A program made the position numbers and the translations under genes. This document shows positions 6,398 to 11,937 of a stretch of DNA of 12,365 nucleotides, piece after piece. The notes beneath the pieces were generated by a model. It saw nothing but the letters and a program-made list of their open reading frames with translations. It made no database searches and was not told the origin of the DNA. Numbering within the stretch: position 1 is the first letter of the stretch; every line of letters starts with the position of its first letter. Origin of the DNA: DASXMX01 sp036794395 (GTDB lineage: Bacteria; Planctomycetota; Phycisphaerae; Tepidisphaerales; Tepidisphaeraceae); NCBI GenBank assembly GCA_036794395.1, contig DAIRGS010000213.1, positions 1-12,365 on the forward strand, in the 5' to 3' direction.

Positions 6398-6424
6398 CCG
6401 CTCCACTCGGGAGCGGTGTTTTCA
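6398..6424 (+). terminator. Attenuator-like hairpin just before rpmI
   Basis: CCGCTCC (6398-6404), a five-base loop and GGAGCGG (6410-6416) form a 7-bp GC-rich stem followed by TGTTTTCATT. This resembles a weak intrinsic terminator placed 14 bases before the rpmI start. The left arm CCGCT could pair instead with AGCGG at 6352-6356, part of the preceding hairpin, so the two structures could compete. A regulated attenuator is suggested, not shown. Confidence 0.45.
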
Positions 6425-6438
6425 TTGAAGGATACCCA

Positions 6439-6714
6439 ATGGGTTACAAGTACAAGCCCAGTAAGAGCGTTGCCAAGCGGTTCAAGGTCACCAAGACGGG
6501 CAAAGTGAAGGCTCACCATGGCTTCACGTCCCACTTGATGAGCTCTCGACCCGCCAACAAGCGCCGCAAGCTCCGTAAGCCGCAGCTTCTGAGCGAAGGG
6601 CACGCACGCAATATGCGTGAATTCATGGGCGTATCGGGCAAAAAGCCCAATCGGATCGCCCACAAGCGCCGCCTCGCCGCGGCCGAGAAGGCTGCCGCCG
6701 GGACGGCTGCCTGA
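6439..6714 (+). CDS. rpmI: Large-subunit ribosomal protein bL35, extended
   Basis: Ribosomal protein bL35 of the 50S subunit. Residues 1-65 hold the family pattern: SKSVAKRFKVTKTGKVKAHH near the start, then HLMSSRPANKRRKLRKP, as in E. coli 'K..AAKRFK.TG.GKxK'. The protein has 91 residues against the usual 64-66. The extra 25 or so form a basic then Ala-rich tail (KKPNRIAHKRRLAAAEKAAA). GAAGGA at 6427-6432 precedes the ATG at a good distance. Its place between infC and rplT is the conserved bacterial order, which removes doubt about identity. An attenuator-like hairpin directly upstream may set its expression, and L20 is the expected feedback regulator from other bacteria. Confidence 0.93.
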   Translation: MGYKYKPSKSVAKRFKVTKTGKVKAHHGFTSHLMSSRPANKRRKLRKPQLLSEGHARNMREFMGVSGKKPNRIAHKRRLAAAEKAAAGTAA

Positions 6715-6733
6715 TCGACGTTTTTACACTAAA

Positions 6734-6754
6734 GCACCAGCATGTTGCCGGTGC
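6734..6754 (+). promoter_or_regulatory. Small hairpin between rpmI and rplT
   Basis: GCACCAGC (6734-6741) and GCCGGTGC (6747-6754) form a stem of seven pairs with one A-C mismatch around the loop ATGTT. It lies in the 94-base gap before rplT and is followed by AAAGGA at the rplT ribosome binding site. It could be a processing or L20-related site, and nothing more can be said. Confidence 0.35.
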
Positions 6755-6808
6755 AGCCAAGCCCGCCATCGAGCGAGTGCCTCTGGCTCCAATTGAAAGG
6801 AAAATCCC

Positions 6809-7195
6809 ATGCCCCGTGTAACGGGCGGCCCCACTCATAGCCGCAAACGCAAACGCGTCCTCCGACGAGCCAGTGGCTTCGTCGGCGGGCCAGGCACAAT
6901 CTACCGCCAGGCCCTCGAATTCACCCGCAAAGCCGGCGTCTACGCCTATCGCGACCGCCGCCAGAAAAAGCGCCACTTCCGCACCCTCTGGGTCGTGCGC
7001 CTCAACGCCGCCCTCCGCGAACGTGGCATCAACTACAACCGATTCATCCCGGCCCTCGTTGCCGCAGGCATCGAACTCAATCGCAAGATGCTCAGCGAAC
7101 TGGCTATCAGCGACACCGCGGTGTTCGACAAAATCGTCGAAATGGTTCGGCCCCACATCGTCACGATCAAGCCGAAAGCGGCCGCGACGACGTAA
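6809..7195 (+). CDS. rplT: Large-subunit ribosomal protein bL20
   Basis: Ribosomal protein bL20, which binds 23S rRNA early and is essential for 50S assembly. In several bacteria it also represses the infC-rpmI-rplT operon. The 128-residue sequence is typical in length (about 118 in E. coli). A basic N-terminal extension (THSRKRKRVLRRASGFVGG) threads into rRNA, followed by the helix with YAYRDRRQKKRHFRTLWVVR, then INYNRFIPALVAAGIELNRK and LSELAISD of the globular C-terminal domain. The start is clear, with AAAGGA seven bases upstream of the ATG. It is the last gene of the cluster and ends 24 bases before a strong terminator. Confidence 0.98.
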   Translation: MPRVTGGPTHSRKRKRVLRRASGFVGGPGTIYRQALEFTRKAGVYAYRDRRQKKRHFRTLWVVRLNAALRERGINYNRFIPALVAAGIELNRKMLSELAISDTAVFDKIVEMVRPHIVTIKPKAAATT

Positions 7196-7219
7196 CGGTT
7201 CAACATCGAAAAGAAAACT

Positions 7220-7254
7220 AAGGCGGCCGGCAACAAAAAATGCCGGCCGCCTTT
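7220..7254 (+). terminator. Intrinsic terminator of the thrS-rplT cluster
   Basis: AAGGCGGCCGGCA (7220-7232) and its exact complement (7241-7253) form a 13-bp stem around an A-rich loop, with TTTT at 7252-7255. A classic rho-independent terminator 24 bases after rplT. Confidence 0.92.
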
Positions 7255-7302
7255 TCAATTGTGGATGCACAAGACCGCCCCGCGTAACTCGGAAAATTCA
7301 GG

Positions 7303-7450
7303 TTCACCGCAGAGACGCGGAGAGCGCGGAGAAGACACAAGAAACGCTACGTGTGAGCCGCGCAACGTGCGCGACAAACCGCTCAACGATTTTGCATTTA
7401 GCCGCTTGTCACTTCTGAATTCTCTGCGTCCTCGGCGTCTCTGCGGTGAA
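7303..7450. repeat. 148-bp element with 31-bp imperfect terminal inverted repeats
   Basis: The left end (7303-7333) begins TTCACCGCAGAGACGC and the right end (7420-7450) is its reverse complement. The first 16 bases match perfectly and 27 of 31 match overall. The interior (7334-7419) has no convincing gene. Short stretches of this 'accgcagagacgcggag' type recur as dispersed repeats in many bacterial genomes and give rise to spurious small ORFs, because the ends translate as SPQRRGER and RPRRLCGE. The shape suggests a MITE-like or structured intergenic repeat. No target-site duplication is evident in the flanking bases. Confidence 0.75.
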
Positions 7451-7490
7451 TAATCTGGGTTAGCGGTCGGACCGCAGGTCCACCCTCTGG

Positions 7491-7512
7491 GCGCAGTTTG
7501 GCGCCACTGCGC
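7491..7512. other. Short perfect hairpin
   Basis: GCGCAGT (7491-7497) and ACTGCGC (7506-7512) form a 7-bp stem with an eight-base loop, just right of the inverted-repeat element. No T-tract follows. The 137 bases between the element and the next gene hold nothing else I can identify. Confidence 0.35.
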
Positions 7513-7590
7513 GTTGAATCGTTTTGCACTGTCCAAATCCCTAAAACACGCCCATTGCCCGTGCGCGTGCGAGTCGTCACGATCGCGCCA

Positions 7591-7812
7591 ATGAAGCCGC
7601 GCCATCTCACGATTGACCAAGCCCAGCGCCTTCGCGATCTGGTCGCGAAGCGGCTGCGGTTTTTTGGGCGGCTGGTCGATCGGATGAATGCGGTGGGATT
7701 TGTCCCCGATGATCCCCTGATGCACGCGGCTATTTGTGCGCGCGATGCAGTTCACAAGTTGCACGTCGAGGCGCACTACGCGGGATGCAAAAGCGGGGTT
7801 GGACGCGAATGA
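7591..7812 (+). CDS. Small conserved-looking protein of unknown function
   Basis: From the ATG at 7591 this encodes 73 residues: KPRHLTIDQAQRLRDLVAK, then RLRFFGRLVDRMNAVGF, then PDDPLMHAAICARDAVHKL, ending HYAGCKSGVGRE. It looks like three amphipathic helices with a Phe-Pro-Asp-Asp turn, Arg-rich on one face, and ends in a Cys and the motif GVGR. The pattern reminds me of small uncharacterised planctomycete proteins, but I cannot name a family. An ATG at 7498 would add 31 residues of lower-quality sequence lying partly in a hairpin, so the inner start is preferred, although neither has a good Shine-Dalgarno. It stands alone: rplT's terminator precedes it and the next gene is convergent. Confidence 0.5.
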   Translation: MKPRHLTIDQAQRLRDLVAKRLRFFGRLVDRMNAVGFVPDDPLMHAAICARDAVHKLHVEAHYAGCKSGVGRE

Positions 7813-7850
7813 AATCGAGCGCTGGTCATTTCGCCAAGCGTCAATGCAAC

Positions 7851-8041
7851 AACATGTCGCGCGGTGTCGCGCGGCACCCTTGTTTTTACGTGAAAAACGC
7901 ACCCGCGCGCGACATGTTTCGCATTCGTCGCGCGTATGTCGCGCGATCGCTCGGTTTGCCATCGCCGTCGGCGAATCAATAAGCGACTGTATTCACTAGT
8001 GTTACAATCGATGGACGGCCTTCCATGCGACACGCGCGACA
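7851..8041. repeat. Cluster of TGTCGCGCG 9-mers in both orientations
   Basis: The 284-base convergent intergenic region (7813-8096) holds no credible gene but five exact copies of TGTCGCGCG: plus strand at 7855, 7865 and 7937, minus strand at 7906-7914 and 8033-8041. An eight-of-nine copy starts at 7926. The first two form a tandem 10-mer (TGTCGCGCGG twice). AACATGTCGCGCG (7851-7863) and its exact reverse complement (7906-7918) bracket a central hairpin GTTTTT-ACGTG-AAAAAC (7882-7898), so the segment 7851-7918 can form a large cruciform. It could be a bidirectional terminator, a protein-binding site cluster or an eroded repeat. Confidence 0.7.
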
Positions 8042-8096
8042 TAATGCGACGTTTTTCGACTTTGTCCTGATGTCGCATTGGCCATCATGCGCCGGC

Positions 8097-9032
8097 CTAT
8101 TTCAGCTTCAACGCAATGCCTTCCTGTTCCCATTGCTGAACGACGCGTTGAAGGTCTTTGATGGTGAGGTTGAGGTCTTTTGATGTATCAACCAGGCCCT
8201 GATAGAGCCGGGCGTCGTTGACCAGGAGGCCGGCGGTGCCTTTGCCCTGATCGATCTTATTGGCGACGGAGTCGAGACGGTCCAGGACGTTGCCGAGCTT
8301 GCCCGCCGCGACGCGAACCTCGGACATCGTGCCATTGGCCTGGTCGGCGACCGTTTGAAGATTGCCGGTAAATTTGTCGAGATTGGCGCCGGCGCGGGAG
8401 GCCGATTCGGCGGCCGCACGGATGCTGGCCATCGACTCGGTCAGATTCTCACGGAGCTTTTCGTCGCCGAGCAGGCGCTGAACCGAATCGAAGACCTGCC
8501 CGGCCCGCTCGGATTGTTCACGGATGCTGAGCACGGTCTGGTCAAGGTGAAGGATCAATTGTTGCCGCTTTACGTCTTCAGCGAGTTGAGTGACCTGCTT
8601 GGGCAGCAGGCTCGATCCCTCGTACTCGGCCTCGAGCTGCTCGCCGCCCACGATGGTTTTGTCGCTGGGTTTGTCGCTGGTCAGCTCGAGCGAAATGGCG
8701 GCGGCCGATCCGAATGCGCTTTGCGGCTGAATAACAGCCCGGAGATTGGCCGGCAGGGGCGGCTGCTTGTTTACCTCGGCGTCAATCACGACGCTCTGAT
8801 TGTCCGGGCTACGATGAATATGCACCACCCGGCCCACCTCGGTGCCCAGAAACTTAATCGTTGACCCATCTGAAACGCCATCAGCACGATTGGCCTTCAT
8901 CGAAATGGGCAACCCGGGCGGGGTCAGCAGGCTCGCCAGCCGGCCGGCGAACAAAAGCACCATCCAGACGACGCTTCCGAGCCCCAGCAGGACCACCAGG
9001 CCGACGATCCAGTTTCTCTTATGATGCGCCAT
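8097..9032 (-). CDS. MCE/MlaD-family membrane-anchored lipid-transport protein
   Basis: A 311-residue protein with a short cytoplasmic N-terminus (MAHHKRNW), one membrane anchor (IVGLVVLLGLGSVVWMVLLF, residues 9-28), an MCE domain (about 40-115, with VSDGSTIKFLGTEVGRVVHI) and a long helical C-terminal part rich in Ala, Gln and Asp that is probably periplasmic coiled coil. KGTAGLLVNDARLYQGLVDT near the end is typical of MCE proteins. MlaD-type subunits form rings that pass phospholipids between membranes together with an MlaE permease and MlaF ATPase, and neither is next to this gene. An upstream in-frame ATG at 9062 adds ten residues but has no ribosome binding site. The ATG at 9032 has GGAAGCGAG upstream and puts basic residues before the anchor, so it is chosen. 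It diverges from the peptidase gene. Confidence 0.85.
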   Translation of the reverse strand: MAHHKRNWIVGLVVLLGLGSVVWMVLLFAGRLASLLTPPGLPISMKANRADGVSDGSTIKFLGTEVGRVVHIHRSPDNQSVVIDAEVNKQPPLPANLRAVIQPQSAFGSAAAISLELTSDKPSDKTIVGGEQLEAEYEGSSLLPKQVTQLAEDVKRQQLILHLDQTVLSIREQSERAGQVFDSVQRLLGDEKLRENLTESMASIRAAAESASRAGANLDKFTGNLQTVADQANGTMSEVRVAAGKLGNVLDRLDSVANKIDQGKGTAGLLVNDARLYQGLVDTSKDLNLTIKDLQRVVQQWEQEGIALKLK

Positions 9033-9068
9033 GTTCGCTCGCTTCCAATGTTCAAGGCCCATTCTGGC

Positions 9069-9081
9069 CAGACCGGGTCTG
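9069..9081. promoter_or_regulatory. Palindrome in the divergent intergenic region
   Basis: CAGACC-G-GGTCTG is a perfect 6+1+6 palindrome in the 170-base space between the two divergent starts (9032 and 9203). It could be an operator shared by both genes. No convincing -35/-10 pair was seen on either strand, so the role is open. Confidence 0.3.
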
Positions 9082-9202
9082 CCTAATCAGAAGCGCTTTT
9101 AGTTTGGCGATCTGATCGTTGCAAGACCCACTGGACATTGGGGATAATAGCCCCGAGGCCGTGATCGTGCTCCCGGCTCGCGGAACTGGAGGAAGCAGCC
9201 GC

Positions 9203-10402
9203 TTGAAGATCCCATTTTCCAGATGCGTTGGTGCCGCCTGGGTTGCCGTGTGGGTTTTCAACAGCCCCGGGACGGTGATTGCGCAAACCCTGGCTGAATT
9301 CCAGACACCTTATTACGTGATTCACACGGATCTCGAAGCCGACGATGCCCGGGAGGCCGGCATCCGAATGACCCGGATGTTCGAGGCGTACCGTACGCGA
9401 ACGCAGGGATTTTCGGGGGAGATTCCAGATCGATTTCAGTTCTACCTCTACAAAAGCAAGGCTGACTACCTGAAGGCCGGTGGACCGCCGGGCTCGGCGG
9501 GGGTTTTTTCCGGATCCATCCTGATGGCGACGGCCGGGGGAGCGGTGTCACCGAAAACGTGGCAGGTCATTCAGCATGAGGGTTTTCATCAGTTCGCCAA
9601 ATCCGTTATTCGCGGCGATTTGCCCACCTGGCTCAACGAGGGGATGGCCGAGTATTTCAGCCACGGCTTATTCACCGGCGATTCTTATTACACCGGTCTG
9701 ATTTCTCCCGAATACCTGGCCCGCCTTCAGGATGCGATGAAGGGAAAGCGTACAAAATCGTTCAACCAGTTGATGGCGATAAGCCACGATCAATGGAATC
9801 AGAAGCTGGTTCGCGAAAACTATGACCAGGCGTGGTCAATCGTTCACTATCTGGTGCATGGCGAAGATGGCCGGCATCAGGCCGCGTTTGCCAAGTACAT
9901 CGAAGCGCTGGGCAAGGGGCAGCCAGCGGCCAAGGCTTGGCGCCAAGCAGGATTGCCCGAAGTCAATAAGCTGGAACAGCAATGGAACGCCTGGTGGCTG
10001 GCGCAGCCCCCGAATCCGACGGCCGATCAATACACCGAGGCATACGCACGGACCTTCGCCAGCTATCTGGCCCGTGCCGCGGGCCAGCATCAGAGTTTCA
10101 ACAGCTTCGATCAATTCGCCAAGGCGGCCCGATCGGGCAAGGTGCGCACGGCGGCCATCCGCAACGGTCTGCCGGCCGATTCCTGGCTTCCGCCTCGCCT
10201 TCTCAGCGACGACATCGAAGCCGCGACGAATTCGGGTGTCAGATGGTCGATCCAGACCGCTCCATCAGGTGGCCGCGGCGTGATGGCGGATTGCCCGGAT
10301 GGGGCGCGAGTGACGGCCAGCTGTGTTTTCAAAATCGGTGAGCCGGCGGAAGTGACAGGTAAGATTATCGCCGGTGGGGCATCGAAGAGCCGTGGGAACT
10401 GA
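9203..10402 (+). CDS. Secreted gluzincin-like metallopeptidase (DUF1570-like), TTG start
   Basis: A 399-residue exported protein. HEGFH (residues 125-129) is an HExxH zinc motif, and 17 residues later WLNEGMAEYF supplies Glu146, the expected third ligand, as in DUF1570 and related gluzincins. The first 28 residues (KIPFSRC, hydrophobic VGAAWVAVWVF, then TVIAQ) form a signal peptide, with probable cleavage after Ala-Gln. The start is taken as TTG at 9203 because GGAGGAA (9188-9194) lies eight bases upstream and the signal peptide begins there. An ATG at 9119 would put 28 unlikely residues ahead of it. The C-terminal third (Ala/Arg-rich helices, then a short beta-like segment with two cysteines) may bind a substrate or the envelope. 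Similar proteins are common in planctomycetes; the substrate is unknown. Confidence 0.75.
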   Translation: MKIPFSRCVGAAWVAVWVFNSPGTVIAQTLAEFQTPYYVIHTDLEADDAREAGIRMTRMFEAYRTRTQGFSGEIPDRFQFYLYKSKADYLKAGGPPGSAGVFSGSILMATAGGAVSPKTWQVIQHEGFHQFAKSVIRGDLPTWLNEGMAEYFSHGLFTGDSYYTGLISPEYLARLQDAMKGKRTKSFNQLMAISHDQWNQKLVRENYDQAWSIVHYLVHGEDGRHQAAFAKYIEALGKGQPAAKAWRQAGLPEVNKLEQQWNAWWLAQPPNPTADQYTEAYARTFASYLARAAGQHQSFNSFDQFAKAARSGKVRTAAIRNGLPADSWLPPRLLSDDIEAATNSGVRWSIQTAPSGGRGVMADCPDGARVTASCVFKIGEPAEVTGKIIAGGASKSRGN

Positions 10403-10413
10403 TTCGGGTTGTT

Positions 10414-10442
10414 TTCGCAAATCGCCGTGGACGTGCTAAAAT
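10414..10442 (+). promoter_or_regulatory. Extended -10 promoter for the Uma2-family gene
   Basis: TTCGCA (10414-10419, four of six matches to TTGACA), a 17-base spacer and TAAAAT (10437-10442) preceded by TGC, the extended -10 element. Transcription would begin near 10449, about 19 bases before the ATG, with AAAGGGAT between them. It lies just behind the peptidase stop. Confidence 0.5.
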
Positions 10443-10467
10443 ATAGCTGCGAGTTAAAGGGATTCCC

Positions 10468-11022
10468 ATGTCAATTGTTTCGACGAAACCAGTCACTGCC
10501 GAACAATTACTTGAGATGGGAGACATCGGAACGTGTGAACTTATTGATGGGACGATCATTCACATGGCTCCATCAGGATTTGAGCACGGGGACATTTCTG
10601 GTGACATCGCTTTTCAACTCAACGGATTTGTGCGTCTGCACAAGCTCGGTAAGGTGCTAACGGCTGACGCGGGGTTTACGATTCGACGCAATCCCGACAC
10701 CGTGCGTGCGCCAGATGTTTCATTTGTTCGCCGCGAACGCTTACCCCGGCGAGGGCACAAGGGCTACTTTGACGGAGCACCGGACCTTGCGGTAGAGGTG
10801 ATTTCGCCTTCCGATCGTAAATCGGAGGTGATCGCCAAGGCGAACGAGTGGCTTGCCGCGGGAGCGCAATCCGTTTGGGTCGTTGATCCGTCGAAGAAAT
10901 CGATCGATGCGTATCGCGCGGGCGGCGTGGTGACGCACTATCGATCGACAGACCTTCTTGCCGATGAATCTGTCTTGCCTGGTTTCAGCCTGTCGGTCGC
11001 CGAAGTTTTTGGCGATGAGTGA
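10468..11022 (+). CDS. Uma2-family (DUF820) putative PD-(D/E)XK nuclease
   Basis: A 184-residue Uma2/DUF820 protein, a family with the PD-(D/E)XK restriction-endonuclease fold, common in cyanobacteria and planctomycetes and still without a settled biological role. Landmarks are ELIDGTIIHMAP (24-35), VRAPDVSFVRRE (79-90, Asp83), GAPDLAVEVISPSD (103-116, Glu110) and KANEWLAAGAQSVWVVDP (124-141), with Lys124 following the core. These match the family in order and spacing, and the acidic and lysine residues needed for metal-dependent cleavage are present. AAAGGGAT precedes the ATG and an extended -10 promoter lies upstream. The gene is solitary and convergent with the HAAS-like gene, 29 bases away, with no terminator visible between them. 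Solitary copies such as this are often dispersed and linked to mobile DNA, but no such elements flank it here. Confidence 0.88.
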   Translation: MSIVSTKPVTAEQLLEMGDIGTCELIDGTIIHMAPSGFEHGDISGDIAFQLNGFVRLHKLGKVLTADAGFTIRRNPDTVRAPDVSFVRRERLPRRGHKGYFDGAPDLAVEVISPSDRKSEVIAKANEWLAAGAQSVWVVDPSKKSIDAYRAGGVVTHYRSTDLLADESVLPGFSLSVAEVFGDE

Positions 11023-11051
11023 AACGCAGGTGATGAGTGCGTTGAGTTTAG

Positions 11052-11531
11052 TCAACGGCTCGCGCGGCGGGCGATTTTGAATCCAATCGTCGTTATTCCC
11101 AGCACAACAAGCGCAACGCCAATCGATAGCATCACAGCTCCCTGGATGGTGAAAATCTCGCCGCTTTTGATTTTCGCCAGGGCGGGCAGAACGATCGCCA
11201 TGCCAATTGCGATGACAGCGATACCAACCAAAATCCAGCGCAGCATAATTTGCTCCCGCGGTGAACTGAAATGGTAGAACAGCCGCTCCGCGAGCGGCAC
11301 GGATTGCGTGAGTTCTTCACGAAGGATTTCAATGTTGCCAAAGCGAGCGAGGGCGGCGTTGAGTGCGTCGTATTCGCTGACCGTTGCGTTCAGTTCCTGT
11401 TCGTAGGCGCCGAGCAGGTGAGCGAGTAATTCTTCGCTCATGGCTTGTTTCCGGCGCGCGCTGGCGGCGATGGGATCGATCGTGAGTTGGACCTGGGTCG
11501 CGAGTTTCTCGTGTGCCGGTTGATCGGTCAT
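11052..11531 (-). CDS. HAAS/DUF1700-like membrane protein coupled to PadR
   Basis: A 159-residue protein. The N-terminal 80 residues are helical and charged, with a segment EELLAHLLGAYEQELN and ARFGNIEILREELTQS that recalls the HAAS/DUF1700 alpha-helical domain of PadR-associated membrane proteins. Two membrane segments follow: RWILVGIAVIAIGMAIVLPA (residues 98-117) and one at about 130-150 (GAVMLSIGVALVVLGITTIG), ending in basic KIARR. Its ATG overlaps the padR stop by four bases (ATGA), so the two are translated together. In other bacteria such partners sit beside PadR repressors and are thought to sense or transmit an envelope signal. Here that is inference. An in-frame extension up to 11675 exists but would overlap most of padR and has no reason to be used. 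Confidence 0.7.
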   Translation of the reverse strand: MTDQPAHEKLATQVQLTIDPIAASARRKQAMSEELLAHLLGAYEQELNATVSEYDALNAALARFGNIEILREELTQSVPLAERLFYHFSSPREQIMLRWILVGIAVIAIGMAIVLPALAKIKSGEIFTIQGAVMLSIGVALVVLGITTIGFKIARRASR

Positions 11532-11872
11532 GTTGGTACCCCCATGATTCCGCCGATGACCTGCGAGAACTGCTGCCACTCGGCCCGGCTTTTGGCCAGG
11601 GCGCGGATGCCCTTGCCGGTGAGTTGGTAGATCCGCCGGCGGGCGCCGCGGCGACCGGTGGTTTCGGCTTCCCACTCCGCCTTGACAAGGCCGGCGCGTT
11701 CGAGGCGATAAAGGGCGGGGTAAAGCGAGCCTTCCTTCAGACGCAGCAAACCCTGGCCGGCACGATCAAGACGGCGGACGATTTCCAGCCCGTGCGCTTC
11801 ACCCGATTCAATGACCGAGAGCACGAGTCCCTCGAGGTGGCCGCGAAGCTTGTCACCACCAATGTCTTGCAT
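11528..11872 (-). CDS. PadR-family transcriptional regulator
   Basis: A 114-residue PadR-like winged-helix regulator. The N-terminal block KLRGHLEGLVLSVIESGEAH (8-27) is helix 1, EGSLYPALYRLERAGLVKAE (47-66) is the recognition helix and its flank, GRRGARRRIYQLTGKG (73-88) is the beta wing, and LAKSRAEWQQFSQVIGGIM (92-110) is the C-terminal dimerisation helix. It probably binds a palindrome as a dimer and represses its own promoter. The ATG at 11872 is chosen because a near-consensus promoter ends seven bases upstream. An in-frame codon at 11908 would overlap the -35. The stop overlaps the next start (ATGA). This short, single-domain type of PadR usually responds to a small ligand or membrane stress, but the signal is not visible here. 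Confidence 0.9.
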   Translation of the reverse strand: MQDIGGDKLRGHLEGLVLSVIESGEAHGLEIVRRLDRAGQGLLRLKEGSLYPALYRLERAGLVKAEWEAETTGRRGARRRIYQLTGKGIRALAKSRAEWQQFSQVIGGIMGVPT

Positions 11873-11890
11873 GTCTTTATATATAGACAG
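11871..11890. promoter_or_regulatory. Palindrome over the padR -10 and start: candidate operator
   Basis: Minus strand TGTCT (11889-11885), eight AT-only bases and AGACA (11876-11872) form a perfect inverted repeat that covers the -10 and the first base of the ATG. A PadR dimer bound here would block the promoter. The spacing and sequence suit autoregulation, but binding is inferred. Confidence 0.5.
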
Positions 11891-11908
11891 CCTGAAATAA
11901 CACGTCAA
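11880..11908 (-). promoter_or_regulatory. Near-consensus promoter, probably leaderless, for padR
   Basis: On the minus strand TTGACG (11908-11903), a 17-base spacer and TATATA (11885-11880) match the sigma70 consensus in spacing and nearly in sequence. Only seven bases (TAAAGAC) separate the -10 from the padR ATG, so transcription would begin at or next to the start codon and the message would be leaderless. Confidence 0.75.
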
Positions 11909-11937
11909 GCAAAATTCGTGCGATTAGATGTGTGGCT

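Noticed and set aside
7259..7453. 64-residue plus frame ending RPRRLCGE
   Set aside because: A translation of the repeat ends; this kind of spurious ORF appears wherever the repeat occurs.
7255..7962. 235-residue minus-strand frame over the repeat region
   Set aside because: Built largely from the inverted-repeat element, antisense of the small ORF and the TGTCGCGCG cluster; low-complexity and no domain.
7776..8078. 100-residue minus-strand frame
   Set aside because: Arg-rich translation of the TGTCGCGCG repeats with no start signal.
8355..8864. 169-residue plus frame
   Set aside because: Antisense of the MCE gene, whose anchor, domain and C-terminal motif are clear.
9119..9202. ATG at 9119 as start of the peptidase gene
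   Set aside because: No Shine-Dalgarno, and it places 28 non-signal residues in front of a signal peptide that begins exactly at TTG 9203 with a strong ribosome binding site.
11532..11675. 49-residue N-terminal extension of the HAAS-like gene
   Set aside because: Runs antiphase through padR and has no start signal; the ATG at 11531 overlaps the padR stop as expected for coupling.
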